This document shows, one piece after another, positions 55,720 to 64,000 of a DNA stretch of 64,000 nt (its first letter is position 1; each line of letters opens with the position of its first letter). Source of the stretch: Rhynchospora pubera (taxonomy: Eukaryota > Streptophyta > Magnoliopsida > Poales > Cyperaceae); contig CM051462.1 of NCBI GenBank assembly GCA_028095005.1, positions 81,231,846 through 81,295,845 on the forward strand, given 5' to 3'. The notes under the pieces were generated by a model. The model made no database searches. It worked only from the letters and a program-made list of their open reading frames with translations, and was not told where the DNA came from. The translations under genes were made by a program, and so were the position numbers.

Positions 55720-58700
55720 CTAACTCAAATAATGATGTTCCAAACTATCGAAGAGCAACCCGCATTGAGTATTGGCCAACTTTCTACCATTACCCTGCCA
55801 ATAGAAATCAACCAGAAAACGGAGAATACGAGGCAATTTGTCGCTCTTGTTATCGTCCTCCTCCTGGCGGTCCTCCTGCTGGTCCTGCTTAGCCTCCTGC
55901 TGTATGGGCCCAAACTCAACAGGCTGCCCAGCCTCCTGAGGAGTCGCTATAGGGACATAATCACCCTCCTCATCTCCGGCCGTCCGCAGTAATGTGCTGA
56001 ACGAGTCTGTCCCTCCCATACTACCCAACGGAGTGCCAAATGATGGAATAGAAGAAGACGTAGGCACTGACGGAACAGTAAATGGAGGAACAGTAAATGC
56101 AGGAAAAGAGGAAGGCATACCAAATGGTGCAAGGAGTACGGTGGAGGATCCTGAGGCTGGAAAATGCCAGTGGGATCCTGAGAAATGCCAGCAAACTGCG
56201 AGGTCGATGCTGATGCACTATGCATGGATGGAGTAGGACCTGAGGCTGGAAACTGAGTAGGAAAGAACGTGCGTGGTCCTAAAATATCATCTAATCGCCC
56301 GGTATTCAGTCGACCATCCTATAATATTAAAAAAAACAATGTCAATATAAATAAATTAGTATCTAAAATTGAAACTTGCATATGAACGAATACTAACCGC
56401 ATGCATCAGATCCTCCGCCTGAAGGTCTGTGGGTACAGTCGGACGTACAGAAGAAGACTCGTCCCCAGAATCTGGTATGTCCTCAATATTTGTTGGAAGT
56501 CCTCGCTGCTCCAACAAATCCTCCAACCTGTAATTTATAAATTATTGAATTTAAAATACAAAAACACAATAAAAAAATTAAATTATTTAAAATTACCTTA
56601 GAGGGATGGAAGCATCATGCAACTGCGAACGACAGTTGGCGAGAATTGCCTTTCCCACCCTTCTGCACCCCTTCTTCACAACCAGTCCCAATGCATGAAG
56701 TGCATTCTTCAGCGCAGAGTTGCCCTGCAATTTACGAGAATAATGACATATTGCACAATTCCATTTACCAATCATACATTCCATATTTAAAAAATTAAGA
56801 TGTACCGTATTGCGAAGTCTGGACCCCATGTTTGTGTACTGCCTCTGAGCAAGAGGCAGCTGCTGAGTGCGCTGGAGACGTGCCTCGGCATCCTCTCGTG
56901 GCGTGGGTCTCTCGGAGGCACCGTATCGCCAAAACCATCGGAAGTACCGCAGCGTATCAGTAGCACTCCAGGATCGAGTCTCCAGCTGGCGTGCCTGTAA
57001 TGCCTCGTCAGTCCACTCAGCATGTGCACTCGCAAAAATGGTAGCAAAATCTGGGCGATCTCGATAGGTACCGTGCTGGAAAACCAGCAGGTTCTGTGTC
57101 ACGTCCCAACTCTGTTAAAATAAACACGTTAGTTCTTTACTCTAATTAAATTGAAGTTGATCGTATGATAAATCGGAAAAATATAGCAAACGTACCACAT
57201 GTAGTGGAGGAGGAGTAAACTGGTACAGTCCAAACTGATGCCTACAACGGTCGGGGTAGTAGTAGGCAACAATGTGGTAAAAAATCAGCGGCAACCGAAC
57301 ATGCTCCGCTATGGAACCCTGCTGTGCTACCCGTGGCATGACAGCCCTGTCTAAAACGTACGGAAACCAGTTGACGTCTTTAACGTTCAACACGGCTAGG
57401 TAATCCCGTGCGTTCTCCACTGCCCCGCGGTGCTGGCTCCGTGAGAAAGACCGAGTTTCGCCCCATTTCCTGATAATTTTGAAGGTTAGGATTGATGTGT
57501 TGTAATTTGCATAAAATTATTGAAAAATTATTATAAGTTATTACCTGCCAAACGGCACACATGAATCTAGGTTAGGTTGTCCTAATCCACCGATACGAGC
57601 AACCTCTGGGCGACAAACAGGGAGGTATGACCATGCCCAAAATAATAGTAGTATCCAAGGTCCCGTCACAACCTTGAAACGCATGGAGGTACGGTCCAGA
57701 GCACGATATAGACAAGCAAGCGTGGCACCTCCCTAATTGAAGTCCGGAACTTCATTCAAATTGCCCTGCATTTAAATTAAACAACGCATTCAAACTCAAT
57801 TCGAGAACATTGAAAACAATAATAACCATGCAAATAATTTTGCTATAATAATATTAGTCTTGCTATAATAATTTATATTTTTTTAAAATAATAAAATTAA
57901 ATTGCTGGTTAATTGTGCTCTATTTTTTTTAAATAATAAAATTAAATTGCTGGTAAACAAATAAAAAATTATTTAAGTTAAGAAAATTATACCGATACAA
58001 GCTCCAAATAGTATGCTGTGACGGAATTCTGAGAAATATCTGGAAACATCAACGTCCCAAATAACTCTAGAGCAACTGCACTCGTGTATCGGTCTAACTC
58101 CTCATCAGTAGCACCTGCCTGTGGCGCCACACCGCAATTTTGCCGCAACCATTTCAACTTGATGTTGTTGTCCACAACAACATCGTCCCTGCATTGTACA
58201 AATTTAAAATAATCAATACAAGTAAGCAATGCAAATATTGAATAGCAAAAATCAATATTGCACTTTATTTTTTTCACTTACTCCCTGCTACTCCTTTCTC
58301 TGTGCCAGTCTCCCAAATCTTCATGAGGATAAAGATTTGCACGAATCTTTTCCTCCCAGGACCCTCTCGTATTCGACCTAACTGGAATGCCCGTCGAGCG
58401 CAAACCATATAAGAAGGCAACATCCTGGTAACAATTACAAAATACGTTAAATTCGTGTCATGTTAATATTGCAATTCGTGTCATGTTAATATTGCAATTC
58501 GTGTCATGTTAATATTATGAAAATTAATATTCAAATTTGAATTTTAAATATAAAGTTTAAATAAATGTGACATTAAATTCGTGTCATGTTAAGTCAAAAT
58601 TTTATGTTACAATTAATTGTGAAAATTAATACGAAAATTATATTAAAAAAATTTAATATCAAGTTTAAATAAATTACCTGTAAAGTAACGATCATCTCTC

Positions 58701-59419
58701 CAACGGGAAAATGAAAAGTATGCGTCTCCGGACGCCAAAACTCGACCATTGCCTTCAGTAATGGCATGTCGACGTTGACATGCTTCACCTTCGTAATGTG
58801 ACTGAGCCCCAATTTGATCAGCCTACCCTCAATCCGATCGTCCACCTTAATCGTTCGCTTGTGCGATCTCGTCTCCAAATGTGTTTCACGCTGCATTAAC
58901 ACAAAACATAAGCATTTACAATTTATAATACAATTTATAATACAATTTATAAGCATTTACAAGCATTTAAAATAAATACAATTAATTTGTTAATCTAAAA
59001 ATTTACAATAAACCTCAATTTCAACTAATTTGTTAATACAATTTATAATAACCATTTACAATAAACCTCATTTTCAATTAATTTGTTAATACAATTTATA
59101 ATAACCATTTAATACAATTTATAAGTCTATTAAGAAATCTAAATTATTAAAGCAAAAGAATCTAAATTAACATAAAACAATCTATTACCTCCTCAAAAGA
59201 CAAACCAACGAGATGCTTGTTATCCGTAACAAACAAAACCTGTTGATTTTCTACGTTGGCCGGTTGCACAGGTGGATTGACATTTTGGGCGCTCGGACGG
59301 GCTGCGCGACGCCTACGTCTTTTTGGGCGAGGCTGGGTGGAGGGTGCTTCGGTGGGGGGTGCTTCGGTGGGAGGTGGTGAAGTACCAGAAGGACCAGCCT
59401 CATCTTCTGCTGAACTCAT
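55720..59419 (-). pseudogene. Plant mobile domain (MAIN-like) gene, broken, about 10 exons
   Basis: The model on the minus strand is 59419-59189, 58890-58678, 58424-58282, 58188-57993, 57765-57545, 57469-57196, 57111-56806, 56724-56597, 56527-56398 and 56318 to about 55720; all modelled junctions are GT-AG with matching phases. The N-terminus (MSSAEDEAGPSG) is followed by a basic patch. The PMD begins in exon 2 (LPLLKAMVEFWRPETHTFHF-like text with FPVGEMIVTLQ) and continues with DVAFLYGLRSTGIPV, LACLYRALDR, RLPLIFYHIVAYYYPDR and HQFGLYQFTPPP; a Pro/Ser/Gln-rich tail ends the protein. Two lesions are seen: an in-frame TAG at 57735-57733 in exon 5, where relatives have tryptophan, and a single-base frameshift near 56131-56140 in exon 10. 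Host PMD proteins act in silencing and genome stability; the role of transposon-borne copies is unknown. Confidence 0.85.
58900..59150 (+). repeat. Short AT-rich tandem repeats in intron 1 of the PMD gene
   Basis: ATACAATTTATA recurs many times, and a longer unit of about 68 bp (TTTGTTAATACAATTTATAA with its flanks) occurs twice at about 59025-59110. Confidence 0.7.
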
Positions 59420-59529
59420 CTGATTCAAATAATATAAGAACAACAATTGAAAACAACAATGAATTTAATATTTTTTTAGCTAATTGGACAAAAACGAACA
59501 AAACCAAAATTATTTTTCTATGTAATTGA

Positions 59530-60060
59530 CATTTTTACAATAATTACTTTTGCATAACAATTTCCACTAATTCCATACAATTTACTAAAATTTCGACTAA
59601 TTTCCATTCAATTTGCATACAGATTACAGTAAATTCCATACAAATTTTTCACTAATTTGACAATAAATTCCTACACAATTTCCATAGAAATTCCACTAAA
59701 TTCCGTAAAAATTCCATGAACATTTTACTAAAATGTCCAATAATATTTCCAATAATTCCATACAATTTACGTTACTAAAATTGTGTACTCACTTTATTAA
59801 AATGTCCAATTTCCATACAAATTCCATACAAATTTCCATACAAATTCCATGAACATTTTACTAAAATGTCCAATTATATTCACAAATTTTACTAATAATT
59901 ACCACAATTTCAGTAATAATCCACAAATTTTACTAATAATTACCACTAATTTCCACAATATTATATCCACAAATTTTACTAATAATTACCACAATTTCAA
60001 TAATAATCCACAATAATAATCCACTAATTTCCACAATTTCAATAATATCCATAATTTTCA
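59530..60060 (+). repeat. Degenerate AATTCCA / TAATTACCAC repeats upstream of the PMD gene
   Basis: Words such as ATTCCATACAAATT and AATAATTACCACAATTTC recur irregularly over about 500 bp between the PMD gene start and the right terminal repeat. Next to it (60090-60300) is a pyrimidine-rich block (CTTCTCT words) that may be the 5' leader side. Confidence 0.6.
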
Positions 60061-60352
60061 GTAAATGCAAAATCAAAACCTCGATATCGGCGTACGTTGT
60101 CTTTCGAAGTCCTCTTCTCTTCGCACGGCAACCACCTCCGGCCTCCTCTTCTCTTTCGACGGCCGCAACCTCTTTTCTCCCTTCTCTTCTCTCTTTCTCC
60201 GGCTGCAAGTTTCTTTCTCTTCTTCTCTTCTTCCTTCTCTTCTCTCTTCTCCCTTCTCTTCTCTTCTCTCTTTTTTTCTTTTTCTCTTCTCTGGACTGAC
60301 TGAAGCGACGAAGAAAGAAAAAAAAACGGTCAGAACTCGTTTTCGAAAAATT

Positions 60353-60646
60353 ACCACCTTCTTACGCGTTTATAAAACGCGCTCCAGGGCTCCGAACGCG
60401 TTTTATAAACGCGTACGAAGGTGTCAGCTCCTCAAAAGGCGTAACTGAAGAGGCGAACTTATCTCTCCTTCGTACGCGTTTATAAAACGCGTTCGGAGCC
60501 CTGGAGCGCGTTTTATAAACGCGTACGGAGGGAAATTGCTAAACGCTCTTCTAAAACGCGTTGAAACTTTCTTCTTATTAAAAAAAAATAATAATTCCGT
60601 ATATTAAAATTTTTTGTGTCTAAATTTTTATATTAATTAATTTCGG
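60353..60646 (-). repeat. Right terminal inverted repeat with two hairpins
   Basis: Hairpins at about 60355-60421 and 60467-60531, then the outer AT-rich part to ATTTCGG. Stems pair ACGCGTTTATAAAACGCG-type arms around CTCCAGGGCTCCGAA or its complement. More CpGs are retained than in the left repeat. Confidence 0.92.
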
Positions 60647-60655
60647 ATCTGGTGG

Positions 60656-62006
60656 AGTTAGGTAAGTTGTCATATATATGCCAGCTTATTATGTATCAGC
60701 ATATACTTAAAATAAGATTGCCAACTGATCAGTTCTTATGCTACGGTCCCACAGACAGAAGAAAAAAAATATAAACAAAGAACAGGAAAACTAAAAAAAA
60801 TACATACGTCATTTTAATTATTGCCCACTTACTTCCAATGTATATAGCATCTGAGGATTATCTCTTCAAGTTTAATTTATTTATTCATTTATTTTCGAAA
60901 ACTTAGTAGCAGCTACACTCTTCTTGTTTATTGTTGTTGCAAATTTTAACATACAGAAACAGAAGAGTTCCTTAAATCTCTACTTGTTTGAACATTTTAT
61001 CAGAAATAATTTGTTGGGAGAATTTATATGTGATTTAATTAATTGGACCGGCGCCAACCAATGAAGCACTTGTAATCTCTCTAGTAACGGCAGTTATCCG
61101 CTAATATTACCTTGGTTTATCATTATATATGGATCATCTCGCGGCCAATTTGAGGCTTTCTAAGTTACGGTGACATTTGATTTAATCTAAGCAAGGAGCT
61201 AGTATCATACAGAAAAGTGACCTAAGTCAAAACAATCACGTCAGCTCGGTTTCAATATATATTTTTTTAATTTTCTTTTTTTTGGTATTATATACATGTT
61301 GCAAACTTGCAATCGATCATACACTTTGCCTTTTTAACGGTTATGGTAGAAAGTATTTCATATCCGTGCTCGTTAAATTTTCTTTACAGCCTATATCTTA
61401 TATGTATTCATTAAAAATGACTTTACCTGTATACTATCTTAATTTTTCATAAAAATTAAGGGTAAGGTAAGAATAGTATAATAGTACATGATGGATAATA
61501 ATAATAATATATTAATCTCTACTACTTATAAATGTACGGATCTAGCATGTATTCACCTGTTTGTGCCGTCCGATCGATTTGGTCTGTAGTTGGATATGAA
61601 TCGCTAAACAAACAATAATATGTTTTGATTTTTTATCTAATAAAAAAACAAATTGAACAACATATTGCTCATAGATTGTGAAACATATTTTTATTGAATA
61701 ACATTGTTTTGTTTCTTTATTTGCCCACATATGAGGATATTTTTTGTGCTAGTTTAATAAAAAATATATAGTGTGGAAAAATAAATGACAACAAATAAAT
61801 ACTTTTGACATAATAAAAATCATTTAGATAATACTTTAAGATATAATAAAAATCATGCAGTTTATTCTCATACAACTGACATTCAAAAAAATTAAATAAC
61901 TAATTATATAAGATAATAGAGTGTAAATTAATTTTTTTTCATTAACATAAATAAATTTTGACGAAGATTGAAACTAATACCATATCTTTCAAAATATACT
62001 AATAAC

Positions 62007-62039
<33 letters not shown>

Positions 62040-63230
62040 TATTTGTAAATTTTTACCCTTTAGATAATAGATACGAAACTCATATTCATACCCGATAAGT
62101 TAACAAAAATTATTGTTTATCCATACCTATATCCGTCCAACTAAAAAATAAAATCTTAGCCATACCCCCGTCTTATTCGATCAGGTTAAAGTAAACGGCC
62201 AAAGCTGTTTTTAAGTAAGATGAGATGTTATGTCAAAATTTTAGTTGACTAATTTGCAGTTCATTTCTCTTTAAGAATAGACTGTTCTTAAGATTGTCTT
62301 TTCTCCAGTTATATATAAATCTTCTTGCTTGAAGGGCAACTCAGACCCAACTAATTTAGCCGCGAGTAGTTGATAGACCAAGTGATATTTCTCTACAGTT
62401 CTCTCGACGAGATCATATCAGTCGTCATGGAAGCACCAAAGTACCCAGAAAAGGAACCACTACTAGAATTTAGTTTATCTGTGTCGGAACATCGATATAT
62501 TAGAGTCGCTAAATCAAGTAGCGACGCAGAAAGAAAAAACAGGCGCGAGAACATTTAATAGGTGTCGGTAGGCCTACACAGATTAGTTAGGACGCAAAAA
62601 TATTCCAAACTGAGACGCTGTCAAGTTTTGTACATGGACACGAATATCCTGAGTGTAATTGACATCGGTATACCGACACATATAAACATGAACACTAATA
62701 TTTAAGAGAGGCTTTCATGGCGCCAAAATTTTCCATGAATGATTAAATTATTTTCATAAATGGCGTCAAATATTTTAGAGAACGTTTTTTAGATAGCACC
62801 AAAAATTTTCGCCAAATTAGTTACCTAATTTTTATCGTACCAATTAAAGGAAATAAATCTTAATAAAAACTAGAAAAAGAAATAAGTATAAAAATAAAAA
62901 ACTTCCCACCACTATGTAAATAAATACTACTTTATAAAAAAATAATAATAACCACCCATTTATCAGTTTTATTATTTTATAAATGTAATTAACATGGTTG
63001 AAATCAATTCTGAAAAATTTCTAATGATTAAGTTTTACTCAAAATAAAATACTAATGAAAAGAATGAATATTTAAAATAAGAAACATGATTAGTTTGAAT
63101 AACACATCATTAAATTCTTTGATTTTCAAAATTAAAATGACATATATTGACTCGTAAAATTATAATAGAGTTGTAGAACATTTTACAAGCTTTCGAACGA
63201 AATAAAGTTTGCATGAAACCAAATGGAATT
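60656..63230. other. Intergenic, AT-rich; no gene seen
   Basis: A TA microsatellite lies at 62007-62032. 62480-62720 has inverted GTGTCGGTA / TACCGACAC words that look transposon-like but have no ends. The frame at 62370-62558 is open for 62 codons without a recognised feature. GGCGCCAAAATTTT-like words recur at about 62719, 62797 and, beyond this stretch, 63640. Confidence 0.4.
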
Positions 63231-63335
63231 TCAGAATTTAAAAAACAAATAAAGTCCTGGGACCAGGAATCGAACTCACGAATCAGGTTGGGAATCGTTA
63301 CGGTCCCTAGCGGGCCAGCTGGGCTACAGATAGTA
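63230..63335 (-). mobile_element. tRNA-derived SINE head
   Basis: On the minus strand an A-box TAGCCCAGCTGG (63325-63314) and a B-box AGTTCGATTCC (63275-63265) lie about 60 bp apart from end to end, as in a tRNA-type polymerase III promoter. The flanks do not pair as an acceptor stem, so this is a SINE head rather than a tRNA gene. The 3' end and target duplications were not found. Confidence 0.6.
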
Positions 63336-64000
63336 TTCGAAATAATGACAAGTAGTTATTATTTAAGTTCTTTTCCACCAATATTGGCGCCGAAAAGGAA
63401 AATCAAAAGTGGCGGGCCAAAATGAATACGAAAAAATTATTTCGTTGATCATGTTATTTATATGCTTATAGAAATGAATATAATATTTGAAAAATAAATA
63501 TAATAAAAATGGTAAAAGAAATAAGAAAAGAACAAAGGATAATAGCCTACTTCAATCCTTTTTCGTCCAATTAATTCATGCGACTTCTATTGTTTTCTTT
63601 TTGCTATATACAGCGCCAAATTACCTCATAATTTTTTTTATACATAGCGCCAAAATTTGTTACCCAATATTTTTTCATAACAAAAAGAATCTGATAAAAA
63701 AAATTTTCCTCTTTTTCATAACATGGATGAAAGGATGAAAATAGAAATAATAAATAAAATGAAAGGATCATTTCTTTCTGCTCCCATAAAAAACGACATT
63801 TTTTATTTAATAATTTTTCATATATATTGGTGGTTGGCATCAATTGTTCGAAATAAAATTTTTTTTTGGTAATAATAAGATATTACAAAACCGGCTATTA
63901 AGATAAATTATTATGTTACTAATATAAGAACTATTAAAGGTACATGACATGAGTGTTCTCCAAAATGACATGATACGTGCGTGTTCGTACGAAATGCACA
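63336..64000. other. Intergenic, AT-rich; no gene seen
   Basis: AT-rich sequence with two GGCGCC or AGCGCCAAA words (63385 and about 63640). No coding or repeat structure could be resolved before the window ends. Confidence 0.4.

Larger units (their letters stand above)
55240..60646 (-). mobile_element. Mutator-like transposon carrying a plant mobile domain gene, hairpin terminal repeats, 5.41 kb
   Basis: Perfect 9-bp duplication ATCTGGTGG at 55231-55239 and 60647-60655. The element begins CCGAAAT and ends ATTTCGG. The terminal inverted repeats are long (about 280-295 bp) and nearly identical, each with an outer AT-rich part and two GC-rich hairpins. The only gene seen is a plant mobile domain (PMD) gene on the minus strand; no MURA transposase was found. 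PMD genes are known both as host genes (MAIN, MAIL) and as passengers of plant transposons including Mutator-like ones. The element is therefore probably non-autonomous. Confidence 0.9.

Noticed and set aside
60065..60448. Plus-strand frame of 127 codons, Ser/Leu/Phe-rich
   Set aside because: It translates a pyrimidine-rich block and a terminal-repeat hairpin of the transposon.
63265..63325. tRNA gene
   Set aside because: A- and B-boxes fit, but the flanks do not form an acceptor stem and no proper anticodon arm is seen.

Overview
The window is nuclear DNA of a flowering plant, most likely a eudicot. It is AT-rich, its genes have short plant-type GT-AG introns, and it holds plant-specific families: a PLS-class pentatricopeptide repeat (PPR) protein, F-box/LRR proteins, a D6-type cyclin and a plant mobile domain protein. 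It also carries a dense load of plant transposons. No rRNA, tRNA, CRISPR array or bacterial-style operon was seen.

Layout. 1-21.9 kb is a duplicated neighbourhood with two mitochondrial pyruvate carrier genes (MPC2 type, both on the minus strand, five coding exons, 109 residues, at 218-2133 and 19105-21353) and two F-box genes between them (both on the plus strand). The F-box copy at 5815-6374 is a deletion-bearing pseudogene; the copy at 15530-17354 is an intact three-exon gene of 408 residues. A 7.7-kb Ty1/copia retrotransposon (6636-14363, minus orientation, target duplication AGAAT) sits in the 3' flank of the pseudogene. 22-37.6 kb is intergenic, with a 5'-truncated RTE LINE, a Mutator-like element with repetitive contents, a TTA-flanked MITE, a hAT-like element and a SINE. 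37.7-39.3 kb is a six-exon CYCD6-type cyclin gene. 39.3-52.3 kb is again gene-poor, with several MITEs, a foldback element and a 2.4-kb Mutator-like element holding an exact 353-bp tandem array. That element ends about 125 bp before an intronless PPR gene (52377-53903). 55.2-60.6 kb is a 5.4-kb Mutator-like transposon whose terminal inverted repeats contain strong hairpins and which carries a broken plant mobile domain gene. The last 3.3 kb is AT-rich with a tRNA-derived SINE head.

Most unusual signals: (1) the copia element carries about 30 copies of a 17-bp GC-rich quasi-palindrome in both LTRs, both untranslated regions and two coding positions, one of which interrupts the gag zinc knuckle; (2) the plant mobile domain transposon has two 63-65 bp hairpins in each terminal repeat; (3) two Mutator-like elements share a design of a pyrimidine-rich arm, an AT-rich tandem array and a purine-rich arm, each flanked by a perfect 9-bp target duplication. 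Host genes here look unrelated in function; their proximity is ordinary plant gene order, apart from the duplicated MPC/F-box block.

All exon models were built by hand from reading frame, GT-AG sites and family resemblance; there is no transcript evidence.
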